Below are positions 1 to 12,866 of a stretch of 64,000 nt of DNA, one piece after another. The stretch is taken from positions 34,994,737-35,058,736 of the forward strand of contig CM043869.1 of assembly GCA_023846275.1 (NCBI GenBank), read 5' to 3'. Numbering within the stretch: position 1 is the stretch's first letter; each line of letters opens with the position of its first letter. A model generated the notes under the pieces. It was not told where the DNA came from and did not search any database. It was given only the letters and a program-made list of their open reading frames with translations. Origin of the DNA: Vanilla planifolia (lineage: Eukaryota > Streptophyta > Magnoliopsida > Asparagales > Orchidaceae). The translations under genes and the position numbers were made by a program.

Positions 1-840
1 AAACCTATAATACCTATAGAGTACAACTCACTTCTCTACACCAGAGAACTCATTCACGCTAGAATAAATCAAGGAGAAGACGAGTCTAACAGAGCTTTGG
101 CACCATTAATTGGGGACTCTATAAGAGGACTTATCGAGCTCAAGGGAATGGCATGGAGGCTTATTTATGTAGAGCAAAAGTCCTCTTTCCCTATCTTCAA
201 GCTCTTTAGTCCTTTCTCCTTGGGCTTTCTACATCTCTTCTTCTCCAAGTCCTTGAGTTCATCTTCCTAAAGCACTTGAGCTTGTCTTCTCCAAGTTTTA
301 GCTCAAGCTACAGCACCTTTCCTTAAACCAATTCTCTTTGCTCAAGCTACAGCACCTTTCCTCCTCAGACTTCCTAAAAGCTCCCTTATCTTGAAATCCT
401 TTCTCCATATCCAAGAACCAATTCACTAACTAAAGCTACTCCCACCTTTTTGCTTGTTGGAACATTTTGGAAGCTTTCCATGCTACATGAGGTTCTTGAA
501 ATGCACTTAATGAACCACTCCACACCTTTGACACTTTTCTACGCAACACATTTGCTTCTTGAACTTCCTTGTGCTCTCATTGCCTAAGCCATTTGTGCCT
601 AACTGCATCATTCTTTGCAACAAATGGCTTGAGGGCACATCTGACCATGCTCAGACCACCCCGATAGCACCACTTACACTTGATCTGAGCCACTCTTTCC
701 TTGACTAAGTAACACGACCAATCACGTCACCACCCAGTGTTGGCGTTTCTTGACTGCATCATTTATACCTTGTTAGGTAGCTTTCACATCGAATGATGCC
801 CAACCTCTTCAAGTTGTCCCATATATATGTAAAGAAATGC
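1..840. other. Unassigned, moderately GC-rich repeat-like segment
   Basis: No reading frame or known motif could be supported here. Base composition is clearly less AT-rich than the following 5 kb, and the text is rich in CTTC/CCTT and AAGCTC words. The change to AT-rich sequence near 830-850 looks like a repeat boundary. A piece of an LTR or other repeat is the likeliest explanation, but nothing diagnostic (LTR terminus, primer-binding site, pol motif) is visible. Confidence 0.3.
301..362. repeat. Short direct repeat, two 23-nt copies
   Basis: A 23-nt word starting GCTCAAGCTACAGCACC occurs at 301-323 and again at 340-362, 39 bp apart, with a related word (AGCTCAAG) in the same tract. The copies are identical by eye. 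No function is visible. Confidence 0.7.
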
Positions 841-2310
841 AATACTTGGATAATTGTATGCATGGGTTAATTTCGAGTAATGTAGAAAAACATGTAAATG
901 AGTCATAATATTTTTAATTGAACAATTTTATAACTCTTTGACCTTTTAGCATTTTCAATTATTTGCACATTTTCTTTAACTTTTCTTTTTCTAAAGAATT
1001 GGCTTAAGTTAAGGCCTTTTATTTTAAAACAAAAAATAGACATATTTCAATAAGTATACTCATAAATAATGGTTTTTTTTACTCATCTCTAATTTACATT
1101 ATTTCAAAATAAGTTGTTATCACTTTAGACAACTTACATATTATCTCTTTTGATTAATCTCTAAAATAAATAGTTCCAAAATAATAGTTATATTTTAAAC
1201 AATTAAACATAAGACTTCTTTAACTCATCTTTGGAACTTGTTATCATGAAATAATAATCACTATCTTAGACAACTAATATTTATGCATTTTTTTAGAACT
1301 TCTTTAACCCTTTGTCAATTTATTCCTATCATCGTTCCTTTTTTTCAAATTTTTAAATTTAAACTTTTTTTATATAATTCTCATCACTTGCCTTTTGTGA
1401 CAAGTATCATAACATAGCTTTTCACATTTCTTTTTCTTTTTCTATAACATTTTCATAATAACATAAATATGAATGAAAATTATAAAAGATTCACAATAAG
1501 CAAACAATACTAAATCAACATATGAAACATTTAACATATTATCAAGTCTTGTGTCATGTCTTGACATCGTATAACAATCTAACATCTCAAATCATTGCAA
1601 TTCAAAGGAAATAATTTCTTATCAAGAATTCTATATGAGATTATTTCTTGACTTTCTATTCCTTTAATAGACAACTTACATCAAACTTAAGAAAGATCTT
1701 ACTTAAATTGGTATCATCTAATTTTGTCAATTATAATACTAATTGAGGATTATATCCAACAAACATCATACATCATGACATATACATATAGAATAAAAAT
1801 TTTTAACACATGCATCTTCAATTAGGCATTTCTTATATCTTTAAGGCTTTTATCATACATTATATATTACATCAAAACATATACATATAATACAAGATTA
1901 CTTACATCAACTTCTATGTAATGGTCTCACTTAGACTTTATTCTTTTTCTCAATTTTGCTTAAACTCTTACAAATAATAGTTTCAAAACTCCCAGCATCT
2001 CTTCTTCCTTCTGTAGCCTTGGTCAAACTAGCATTCCCAAATTTTTCATCCCAAAAAATTTTCTAAGTCATGGTCAACCTTTTTTTTATACTTATTCTCG
2101 TGTCTTTCTAATTTCTTATTTTGTTTTGTATGCCTCTAACAATTGCGTTCTTTCATGTAGATGTCTTTTCACCTTCTTCCCTCTCATTTTCATTTGATCG
2201 ATCAAACTCTCTCCCAAGTTGGTTTTCTAGATTGTTCACCATTTTTGGTTCTAAAACCACTTCAATTTTTACTGATTATACTAATACGATGCTATCTTTT
2301 ACTATATTTT

Positions 2311-2640
2311 GCTCATATTTGCCTAAATATGCTCTTAGTTCTTCTTATCATACTAATATCGTTTCATTACCATGCTTATATGAAACATTATTAATGGACA
2401 TTCTTCTAATGCCATGGTGAACAATTTCATGTACTACGTTAATCTTCGCTTGATCGTACTATAGCGATACTTATCTTCATACTGTATGATGCTCATATTT
2501 ACTTAAATTTGTTATTTTTTTCATCATATTAATATGGTTTTATCATTCTACAATGTTAGTATTCATCTGATCATACTTGTATAATTTTACTCATCATATT
2601 TTACAACATCTTTTAACTCATTATTTTTAAATACTCCTTT
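2311..2640. repeat. Diverged tandem repeat, about 180-bp period
   Basis: GCTCATATTT at 2311 and again at 2491 are each followed by similar text (a TTA/CCTAAAT word, then a TCATACTAATAT or TCATATTAATAT word about 30 nt later). This gives a period near 180 bp. The copies are strongly diverged. The same spacing occurs inside the decayed LTR at 19751/19931, so this may be the same kind of LTR-internal repeat. Confidence 0.4.
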
Positions 2641-4022
2641 TATTTTGTATTGAATAATGTCATTCGTTGCGCTTGTATAATCTAATTCTTATGTTTTTTT
2701 ACTAAGTAGTAATCAAGAACAATCATATATGTTATCCTTTTTATCTTGATCATACTCTTATAATGTAATTAACATATTGTAATAATAACATAGGCCATAT
2801 TTTAAAATACATGCACATTATAATCCACTTTATTTTCTTTTACTTAATCATGTAATATAATATGCTTCTATCATACTATGCAATCCTCTTTGACTCCTTC
2901 AATGCCTTAAGACAATATATTATTTATCAAATGATTATATGGATATAATGATCCATATCAAATTATATGATCTTCTTTGACTAAGGTTATTTGATTATAC
3001 CTTATATCATATTGTGTGATTAATGTGATCACATAATACAATGCCCAACAAAAAATAGCATTTTCATAAAAAAATTTAAAAAAAATTTCATGAGAAACGT
3101 TTCAATAAAAAATTTATGATTATTTTCTCAATTTAACTATTCCTTCCTCCTTAAAATCATCAATCATTATTAACATTTTTTATTTCAATATCTTATGACT
3201 TTAAATTCACACAAATTATTTGCTCCCAAATTCAACATATTGCATTAATATTATGTCATTATTTTCATAAATTTTGGTATTTTATTTTATGATCGAGCCA
3301 TGTCCAAATTTCACAAAATTGATATTATTAATTTCTTAATAAAACATACTTCAATACTTGAAATTCTCTTCTTTTTAATTCCCTTTTTAACTAATGTAAT
3401 AATTTTTGTTAAATTTAGTGAATTATCAAAATTAATAATAATTATTAAAATTATAAATTAATAAATTTTCTTTTCTCTAAAAAAGTTTATAATTTTATTC
3501 CTTATTAATCCAATCTTGATCATTACATTTTATCAAATTATATACAAATATTAAGTACCCAAAATAATTATATAGATAAATTCTCATACATTTATAATGC
3601 TACAATAACACTTGAGGTTGAGTCCACCTCATGACTAGCCTTACATTACCAACCACGCTACGAAGCAGCAGTTCCCTGCACTTATTGAGAATGCTTACAT
3701 AATTGCTTCAAAGAGTGGAGAGGTTGAAGTAGGCTTAAGAAAGTTATAGCCAACTACTAAGAGTGAATAAAGTGGAATGATGCCATATTTGACCACTAAA
3801 TGCTTGATTTTTTTTCTTTGGGTATGATACACCCCATTTGACTTTAAACAATATGCACCATATAATAACAAATAACATACACTAAATAATTCACCCCATC
3901 CAATAATATATCTATCCTAGGTGATGTAAAATTAGCATGCAAATCTATGTGACATTGTTTATCATATTATCTTTTTTTTTAAATTTGGTTTATGAAAAGA
4001 ATTAATATTTATTATATTAATA

Positions 4023-4028
<6 letters not shown>

Positions 4029-4096
<68 letters not shown>

Positions 4097-4115
4097 TACA
4101 CACATACACACATAC
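4029..4115. repeat. (TA)n followed by CA-rich microsatellite
   Basis: About 30 TA units run without interruption from 4029 to 4088, then CACACATA-type units to about 4115. The apparent 62-residue open frame here, with an IY-repeat product, is an artefact of the microsatellite. Confidence 0.97.
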
Positions 4116-6501
4116 ATTCATGCATGCATAATATATATAATCATAACTTCAAAATTTTAAAAAAATTTAAAAGAAACTAAAGATGGTGTGGATCACATTT
4201 GAATAAATTCATAGTCATTAAAAGTTGTCATTACACCCATTAAATCAAGAAATAAGAAAAGATAATATAAATTTAAAATTTCAACATAGTTTTTCTTTTG
4301 ACAAATCTAGTTGTATTTAATTATTTTGCATGATTCATACAATTTATTGAAATAAACAAATGCAGAATCATTATAATTTGACATATAAGGCATAAATTTA
4401 AGTGTTTGGTAAGAAACTAATAAAGAGAACTAAAGTTTTTGATAACTAGATTTCTTTTAATCACATAATTCAACCTTTCTATTTTTATAATATAGTTTCA
4501 AATTATTTTAAGAATAAGGATAATATCATTATTTTTTTCCTTAGTATGGCACTTTACCAAAACTAAATTCAAGTTTGCTAGCCTTTTTGTGAGTAACTTT
4601 ATCTTAATCAGGTTACAATGCATCTTACAAAGTAATCAAACATTGTTATTAATTTTTGTGAGTAATTTTATCTTTTAGTTTTAAATTCTGATTTCATAAT
4701 ATGATCTCTAAAAGAGGATGAACAAAAACATGGACTTGAATGTACATGAAATACGAAGGAAATTATCTAGAGAACTTCCATCTATTTGATATGATATAAA
4801 TCATAATCAATTATATACATTGATAATATTAACATACCAAAGATATAAATATGTTAAAATGTATAAGACATGCTTAGGTTTTCTAGCATACACATGATCC
4901 ATTCTCTTGACACCTTAAGCTCACTAAAGTTATCACTTTTTATTATTTTGAGCAAAGTTGAAATATAAGTATTCACTATGATTTATATATATCTTTAATA
5001 AATGCCAAATAAAAGAAAATTATAAATTAGTAGATATTATAGTCATGTTTTAGTAGTTGAAGGATTTTGAAGATTACAAGGAATCATGTTGCCCACTTCA
5101 TCAAGGATAGTTATCAAGCTATATGATATAAAAACTCACCATAAAACTAAGTTGATAAAAACTCCCATATCATTTTAGTGCAATTTCTTGCCAAGATATT
5201 GCTATTGGATGAGATGTAGAATTTGAAAATTTTCTTAAATAGTTGTGAATCAATTATTTTTGTGAAACTTGAATCAAGATTTGTAAATATTACATTAATG
5301 ATTTTGACTTTCAAGTTTAACCTAATTGCATAAGAATCAAAATTGTTAAAATAATTCAATAGTATTCACAAATGATATTTTCTTATCAATTTGTTATGGT
5401 TTTAAAATCCTATAGTTTTATATTATATTTTATATGTTTAATGCTTAATGTCATAAGGTTGATCCCATGATTGGCTTTTAAACCTAAAGTATTCTATAAT
5501 CACTTTGAAAATAATCTTATAGCTATTCATTCTCAAGTTAACAAGTTATAATGTAATATCTTAAAAATAAAAATGATATTCAAAAAATATTTATAAAAAA
5601 ATAGATATTTAAATTGTCTTATATTGTTAAGAATCAAGATGAGATAATGATATCTATTTATATAGAATACATTTTCATCTCATAAAAAAAACTCAGGGTT
5701 CTAACCTTATTGAGTAAAGGATTATTTGTTTTGCAAATGAAGCTCACTAAGTCAAGATATGTTTCTGTAGGTCCTTATGTTTAGAAAACCAAACAAATTT
5801 AGGTTCTTGAATGGTATTAGTATGTGATGAGTGTGTCAAAAGTACAACTCTAGGCCTTAAAATAATTTTTTTAGGAATCTAAACATATATAAAAGTATTT
5901 TAGCTATTGGATGTTCTACAATGATATTTCACCTATTGATATTTCATTATAAGATAATACATTAAAACTTCTTCACTAGAAGTGCTTCTCACTTGATCTT
6001 GAGTCGTTAGACAAGTGGGCTCTAATTTCTTGTGGGACTCATCATTCTTATAATTTTTTCAGATTTATTCATCTTCTTCTTCTCATCAACTTGTGGTTTT
6101 AATTCTCTATATAATATATTTAGCTCATACCTCAAAACAAGTATTTAACATTAAAATTCTAAAACAAAAATTTTAAGATAAAGCATAGTCAATCCTTTAG
6201 CATTAAATCAAGATAATATTAAGGATTATCATTAAGCTCACGACATATATTTAGGAGAATGCTTTGAGATTGTTTAAATAAATTTCACAAATCAAAATTA
6301 ATATATTAAATAAAATTTTTGAAATAATTATATCATTATAAAAAATAATTTTTCATGAACAAAGAAGTGTGCTTTGTAATATTCTAAAATTAAATTTAGT
6401 AAATAAAAAATAGTATAATATACCTATAGAAGACCTATTTTAAGATGTTAAACTATTATGAATAAAATCACATGCAATGTTTGTAGAGAATGAAAATTGG
6501 A

Positions 6502-6823
6502 TGTTGGGTGACATCTCGAGAGAAAAGAATTATTAAGCAATGAGCAATTCTTATGCAAGGCTTCTAGGGGTGCATGAATGAATTATTTCATATTAGTTAT
6601 TAAGGGAGATATCCTAATGTGTATATAACATACAATCTTAAGACTGCAATGCATATTTTGGGGGCAAATCTACATGGGATCCTAAGAGAACTTCATGGTT
6701 AAGTATGCTTGGAGTAGTTTTGGGATGAATGATCATATGGGAAGGGTCATGTGTGAAGGAAAAAACTCACTTGCATTAAGATAATGTTACCTAAGAAGAC
6801 AATATCAAGACTAGGATGTTACA
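6502..6823 (+). mobile_element. Decayed Cassandra-like TRIM LTR (solo or fragment)
   Basis: A 5S rRNA-like segment sits in a roughly 320-bp block that begins TGTTGGGTGACATC and ends GGATGTTACA. Cassandra terminal-repeat retrotransposons in miniature are the known plant elements whose short LTRs (about 240-350 bp) carry a 5S-derived RNA polymerase III promoter, and their LTRs end in TGTTACA-type termini. No second LTR and no primer-binding site were seen next to it. The flanking 5-mers (TTGGA and CCAAA) do not match, so the boundaries are provisional. CpG sites are largely lost, which suggests an old insertion. A 5S pseudogene in another repeat is the alternative. Confidence 0.6.
6660..6755 (+). 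promoter_or_regulatory. 5S rRNA-like segment (Pol III promoter relic)
   Basis: Starting at GGATCC (6677), the text follows plant 5S rRNA: an AGAACT word, then GGTTAAGTATGCTTGG where 5S has AGTTAAGCGTGCTTGG (A-box region), then AGTAGT, GGGATG, a degenerate TGACC-like word and GGGAAG (C-box region). A short gap replaces the GGCGAG part. Several differences are C-to-T or G-to-A, so the promoter is probably inactive. It is not a functional 5S gene, because the 5' third is unrecognisable. Confidence 0.75.
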
Positions 6824-9400
6824 CCAAACTCTCCACACAATAAAAATATGTTTAAATATAACTTGTTGGCACATAAGCTTGCCCCAAAATGGGTGAATTT
6901 GGTTCAATCAATTTTTTTATTAATTGAAAGACTTGTTGCTTTTAATTTTGACTTTATTTATATATAAAAATAATGTGTGAATGTGAAAGATTGAGTACAA
7001 GAAAAGAAAAACATACGATTTTTTGATGATTTGACCATTACCCCTTGACCTCAAAGTACCTAATTGAGCTTAACATTACAAAATCATTCCTTCACTCAAC
7101 TTGAGTAGGAGGAGAAGGTATGATAAGAAAATCCAACACCATGCCTTGGAGTAGGCATTTAAATGCTCTTGCTAACCCAATGCTCCAGTTTAGGAGCTCA
7201 TAATCTTACCAACACAAAGCCTTAGTTCAAGCTCAATTAACTCAAGTTGTTAATACAAAATGTTAAGTCTCTGCTTTACTCAAACTTAGGCCAAGAGGAT
7301 CACTTACATAATGTGATTATAAAAGAAATTGAAAGTGCAAATCCAATCTTGAGAGGATAGATATATAATGAAAACTACTACAAATTGAATTAGAATGTTA
7401 TTAATCATATTAAAGAGTATTTTAAAGGTGTGAATATATGCTAATGATATGTTGTAAGTCTTGGCACATGCATATGCATTCCTTTAAGTGATCTTGTAAT
7501 GCAATCCTTCCAAAGATGTCTCTTTGTATGAAATATGACTTAGCAAATGAGATGAGCTCTAAGAAACTTAATGAAGCAAAATAAGATGTGTGTAGACCAA
7601 TTGATCTCTCAAAACTTCATCCAAATTCTTGTATGACCTCTTAAACTTATTATGGAAAAAATCCCATTTTTTTTAGAAAACAATCAAGCTAGTAATTATA
7701 GAAAATTAAACTTTAATGTTGTGTATTTCATTTGGGAATCTACAATATATGGGCTTTAATGTAATGTAAATTCTATAATGATTTGTTGAGCACTCCATAT
7801 GCATTTTCTCTATTTGCAAGTCTTGGCTAATCACCTCTTGTGGCTAGATATCCACATGGTGTGGTCCACAAAAATTGCACAATATTGTTTATAGACCAGA
7901 GCCTATACAATTTTTGTAGGAATCATAAGCTAGTTTGTGAATTGCATGCAAAATTCATTTCAAGTGATGACTCATGAAATTTGGTATGCTAATATAAATT
8001 TATAATAATCAATTATAGAAAAAATGTTTTTTACAAATTTTATTTTGAAAAATATGATTTAAGGCAATAGGCAATCTATGTTATTTTGAATTAAATTTAA
8101 CTAACTTAATCTAAGTGCACAAATCAACCAAATAATGTCTAATTCAAATGAGATTTGAATAGTGACATAATGATAATACTTTATGTATGTATTGTCACAT
8201 GCAGGTTAATCAATGTGAAAAAGATCAGTATTTTCTTAAAGCATTTTATTTAACTGTCTTACGTATCAAAATGATTAAGTTAATGTCCAAATGACTTCAA
8301 ATTTGAATCAAAGCATGAAAATATTATGCATAAGATATTTCATGTGTAATTCATATGTTTTGCATCATAAATAGACACATTTCCAAGTAGAATATATCCA
8401 TAAAACCTTAAATTTATTTTATCAATCCTATGGCTTAAATGATAAAATCCTTTAATATAATTAAATTTAAATTACATTAAAATTTTGATATTTAAAATAA
8501 GATTCTAATTTTTTTCTCAAAGTTTCATTCTAAATTGCCTTCAATTCATCAAGATGATAATCTTGTTTAGTTTAAATCACTAAACCCTTTAAAACTAATT
8601 TGGATATGTCAAAATTTTGGTATTCAACTTTTTTATTCTAAACATTAAATAAATTAATCTAAATTTGATCTATAAGTTTTGTTCTTATACTTAACTTACA
8701 TTATGCCTAAATATGAAATTTAAATGCTAAACACAATTTTTACATAAATTCTAGAAAAGAAAAAACTAATCCTAAAACTAAGACTTATGTACACCCTTAA
8801 GTGACTTATATGTTTTGCATTTTCTTGAGTTATGTCATAATTTTTACATACTTTATTTAAGAATTAGTCTATTCTAGATTATGATGTTTACCAAATCTAC
8901 ATGTCTTAAGAGTTGCTTAAAAAATATACTAGATAAATGTTATTATAGAACTAAAAAATATTTTAAAAAATTATTATCATCAAAATCACATATAATTATT
9001 ATTCTAATAAGATTAACAAAGAATTTATAATCTTTGATGTCATATACTTTATAGTGCCATGATACATAATAAAAAAAAGTATATAATATTTTGTTTTATA
9101 ATAAATTGGGTTCAATGAATTGGTTAATAAAAAGGAAGTTCAAGTATTATTTAAGAAATAGATGACACTATTAAACTCCTATCTTGAGAGCAAATTAGAT
9201 AACAATTTATAATTGGTAATAAATTAAATTACATTTGACATTAATGTTACAATTATAAATTACTTATGCATATGATAAGCTTGCCATATTACACATAAAT
9301 ACTGATGGTTTTGTTTAAGTAATAATTAAAAAATTTTAAAACATGAAAGGTCAAATCTCATATAATAACCTATAGGTTTCTTTATCCAGGCAAACGAGTA
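6824..9400. other. AT-rich intergenic DNA
   Basis: No supported gene. The sequence is AT-rich with dense stops and no recognisable pol or gag motif on either strand. Base composition rises only at about 9400, where the RALF island starts. Weakly GC-richer text at 7080-7330 and 7800-7920 may be old repeat material but carries nothing diagnostic. Confidence 0.6.
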
Positions 9401-9499
9401 TGGGAGCGATTGGTAGAAGGATGAATGTTTGGCAAGGTGCAAAATGGCAGTTGCGGTGGGTGACCAGATCCCAAATCTGACCCCGTACGCGGAAAGGGG

Positions 9500-9507
9500 T
9501 AAATAGA
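9500..9507 (+). promoter_or_regulatory. Possible TATA-like element of RALF gene
   Basis: TAAATAGA lies about 130 bp before the chosen ATG at the downstream edge of a GC-richer block (9400-9500). It would place transcription start near 9530, giving a 5' UTR of about 100 nt that includes the GA tract. There is no independent support, and a nearby AATTATAC word is an equally weak alternative. Confidence 0.25.
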
Positions 9508-9575
9508 ACAATTATACTCCTTTAATACAACAATTCTATTTGAAGTTCTCCACCGCCACTCTTTCAACTGTCTTC

Positions 9576-9578
<3 letters not shown>

Positions 9579-9621
<43 letters not shown>
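9579..9621 (+). repeat. (GA)21 microsatellite in the RALF 5' leader
   Basis: An uninterrupted GA dinucleotide tract of 43 nt ends 8 nt before the RALF start codon, so it would lie in the 5' UTR. GA/CT tracts are common in plant 5' UTRs and promoters. The tract is in frame with the gene and adds an artificial Arg-Glu repeat if the upstream ATG at 9540 is taken as the start. Its length is likely to vary between individuals. Confidence 0.95.
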
Positions 9622-9627
<6 letters not shown>

Positions 9628-9629
9628 CG

Positions 9630-9974
9630 ATGGGAAGCAGAACTCTCTCTGCGTACCTCCTCCTGCTAATAGCCACCGCCTCCATCGTTTCCGCCATCCC
9701 CTTTGACAACGGAGAACACCGGCTGATGTGGATTCCCACTCGGCCGGCGTGCCAGGGGACTATCGCCGAGTGCATCGCCGGCGAAGAGTTCGATTTGGTT
9801 TCGGAATCGACGCGGAGAATCCTGGCTACCTCCGGATACATAAGCTACGACGCACTGAAACGCGGTAGCGTGCCCTGTTCCCGCCGTGGTGCTTCCTACT
9901 ACAACTGCCGCGCTGGAGGGGAGGCAAATCCCTACAATCGTGGATGCTCTGCTATTACTCAATGCCGGAGTTAG
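9630..9974 (+). CDS. RALF: Rapid alkalinization factor (RALF) preproprotein
   Basis: Secreted cysteine-rich peptide hormone precursor of 114 residues. RALF peptides act in the apoplast on CrRLK1L receptor kinases such as FERONIA with LLG co-receptors, raise extracellular pH and restrain cell expansion. Visible features: a hydrophobic signal peptide (residues 1-22, cleavage likely after Val-Ser-Ala), a propeptide, the site-1 protease motif RRIL at 62-65, then a predicted 49-residue mature peptide from Ala66. The mature part has the receptor-binding YISY motif (70-73) and four cysteines (83, 93, 106, 112) in RALF spacing, including PCSRRGASYYNC. It ends QCRS, where many relatives end in basic residues. 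The gene has a single exon, as usual for the family, and is closest in style to the RALF1/22/23/33 group. The start at 9630 is preferred over the in-frame ATG at 9540, because only 9630 puts the signal peptide at the N terminus. It is the only intact host gene seen. Confidence 0.96.
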   Translation: MGSRTLSAYLLLLIATASIVSAIPFDNGEHRLMWIPTRPACQGTIAECIAGEEFDLVSESTRRILATSGYISYDALKRGSVPCSRRGASYYNCRAGGEANPYNRGCSAITQCRS

Positions 9975-12823
9975 CTTTCCCATGTCTCTTCTCTCTCTGT
10001 TTCTGGTTCTCGTCCTGGAGCTCCCCTTTATCCCATAAAAATCGATTGATGTCGTTCCTGTTTCGTGCCTTGGCTTGAAATTGAACCTAATTGTGTTGTT
10101 GTTGTTCTTAATACACAAGAGAATTTGATGCTTGCTATGCTTTTCCGATTGATTCATGGAGAAACTTTCATAATTTCCCTCCGTTTGTTTGGATTTGTGG
10201 CTCGAGATCCAGTATTTAGGACCAAATTTAGGGTATATTTCATGAGGCTTTTTTGTTGGATCTTTTCTTAGCGGAAAAACATCGGATTTATCATAATTGA
10301 CCAATGGTTTTGTTCCTCCCTGTCGTCATCTATTGGTGAGCTGTGAGAATATAAAGCTGGTTGAACACAGAGCTGGAGGCTTTGATTTTGGTTCCTCTTT
10401 ACAAATTTTTTTTAATCCGGCGACAAAAAAAAAAGATTTATACGAAGAGCTGTCGCTCATTAATTCCTCCCATTAATGCCGGCTATTAAATTATAAAAAT
10501 AGTACACCAAAAGAGACGTGCTACCTAACGGCTATGGGAATTATCCACAGCTTTAATGAAATATGGTGGTTAAAACCTATATCGCTAAATATTTTGCAAC
10601 AATAAAAAAATAAAAAGTAATTTGACAAAATCACATCTAATTTATATGAAAAAAAATAAGAGTAATCTTTTTACAACCTAATCAACATAGTTTTCATCAC
10701 CATATACGGGTGATGTTATATTTAAAGAGTAGGTTGATAATGATTGCTTCTTAAAGTAAGAAAAGAACATCATGATTTTCTATCGTGAGATGTAGATTGA
10801 ATATGTTATGTAGAGAATTGGATTCAAACCAAATGTCAATAAAAAGACGCGAATATGTAGCTCCAAAAAGAGTTATATTCATTCACATCTTTTATGGAGA
10901 ATGTTCAAGCTTGATTTTATTTCAAAAGAGTTAAAATTGTGCATCGTCTAAAAACTTGTTTTTATCAAATTTTACTTGCATTTTTAAATAATAAAATTGT
11001 TCTTAGATTATCTTTTTAGTTTTAAAAAAGTATATAAAATCTCTTTTTAAAAATCATAATAAATATATCATATGATCTTAAATTCGTGATTTAAAAAGTG
11101 AAAGAAATTGAAAAATGGGTGAGAGAAAGTCCATTGCCTCCTATTTAATTGAAAATTTTTCAATATTTAAAGTTAATAATAAATAAGTTCAATTACCAAT
11201 CAACAATCATTATTATGTATGTTGGCTAAAAATGTTATTTTTGGAATCTTTGGCATTGTCTCTGTCATTTTCTGCATTATTGTATGAACTCAAATGTGGG
11301 GCTGTGGAGCAACTTCGAATACTTTAAACAGTTTATGATAATAACAAAACATTACTATAATTTGATACTGTATTCTTAACACACCTTCATGGTGTTCTTT
11401 GTTACTTTTTTTGCTATTAAGAAGCATGGGCTAGCTTTTTCTCCATTTAGCAAAAAGATGGAGATTGCTTTTGATAAAATAAGTAGAGCTATAGTGAGGT
11501 AGTACTAGAAATTGTATATACAAATCTAGTGCTCACAATGGTTGCTTGTGTAAACACTATTAAAGTGATAGAATTTTATCTAATTAGTATGATCTGTACT
11601 TGTAATCATGTTTGTAGCAGAGTTATTTGGAATGAGTGATACAAATAATATTAATAATTTGACAATAGTATAGCCTTAATATTTTAATTTTTTCTTCAAT
11701 TATGATATTAGTTATTGCATCATCATTATATCTCTTATTTGATGTTGAGCATCTCAATAATATATTAAATGATTTGAATACACCTATTTGTCTTGTGCTG
11801 TGATAGAGTAATTTTATGTTCATTAGAAAGCTAAAAAGAAGAGCTAAGAGTATTTAGCTTACATATTTACAAAATTCAAATTATAATTTGGAGAATACTT
11901 TTAGTTAGTAAATGAATAACAAATTAATTGTATTTTGTATTACTTTTCTTGTAAGACCTTGACTCCCACATCTTGATTTTACATTTTTTTAACCTTTAAC
12001 ATCCTACATATAGGGCGACCAAGCTCAATGTATGGTATATCATATATATTATTTAATATGTCATTTGTGTGATCTTTAAACTTTTTTTTGTCATATCTTG
12101 ACTATTTCGCTAGACTCCAAGATGAAGGTTGGTGTTTCCTCAAGTTATGTTTTTTTTTTCTTTATATGTTTAGCCACTTTCTTTATTGTTTAGTTGTTTT
12201 TTTCATCTTAGCTTTACCTTTGGTTTTCCCATGAATGGTTGTAAGGTGTTCAATATTTAGATTTGATTATTTATGCTTATTTGATCTTCCACTTTCTTAT
12301 ATTATTACCTTAATTTATAATTGTGTTATAGTCTTCTACATAAAGATTCTCTCTCATTCTCACAAAAACGTCGTATTCTCATCACAAGATTTTGAGTTAT
12401 CATCTAAGGGCTCCTAGTTTTGTGAGTATCAACATCATGACTTGTAATATGAGCAAGTAATAACCATGATATGCTTAGTAAGAGAATTACTAACTATAAG
12501 TAATGAAGCAGTATAAAAGAGCAAAAATATAGTTGATAAAGAAAATAAAGTAATAATATAGTTATGTGGTAATATGTAAATCATAGTATTAGTTCAATTA
12601 AACTCATATCATCCAACTCATGCCTAAACAAAGTCTTTATACTGTACTAATAACATATAATACTCATAATATTTCAAACTTTCTCTTATTTTCATATTAA
12701 ATTCAAATTAGTATTTCTTTATTTCTTTTTCTCTTTTTGATACTCATTCTTTCTCTAATCCAAATGTTCTTGTATGACCTTTATGCTGATCCTAAGGGAT
12801 CCTATATTATATCTCATCATCAA
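9975..12823. other. RALF 3' flank, then AT-rich intergenic DNA
   Basis: The first 350-500 bp keep the higher GC of the RALF island and probably include its 3' UTR. No canonical AATAAA was found close to the stop, and AATATAAAG near 10350 is a weak candidate. From about 10480 the sequence is AT-rich with no supportable gene. An open antisense frame over the RALF coding region (9666-10304) is a shadow of the gene. The interval ends at the ATCAA target duplication of the solo LTR. Confidence 0.5.
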
Positions 12824-12866
12824 TGTTACACCCCATTTTTTCCCAGGCTGATTTTTGGCATATATA

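Larger units (their letters stand above)
841..6501. other. AT-rich intergenic DNA, probably decayed repeats
   Basis: Very AT-rich, CpG-poor sequence with stops in all frames. The few short open stretches (for example 2121-2420 and 5147-5359) have low-complexity products with no recognisable domain. The segment holds a diverged tandem repeat (2311-2640) and a TA/CA microsatellite. A slightly GC-richer patch at 3610-3800 could be a transposon fragment but shows no motif. No gene, tRNA or pol remnant was recognised. Confidence 0.6.

Noticed and set aside
3992-4180. 62-residue frame rich in IY and TH repeats
   Set aside because: Translation of the TA/CA microsatellite.
9540-9629. Upstream in-frame start extending RALF by 30 residues
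   Set aside because: The extension is mostly the translated GA microsatellite and would bury the signal peptide. The ATG at 9630 gives a typical RALF precursor.
9666-10304. 212-residue antisense frame over the RALF gene
   Set aside because: It overlaps the RALF coding region on the opposite strand, has no recognisable domain, and is explained by the GC-rich codon use of the true gene.
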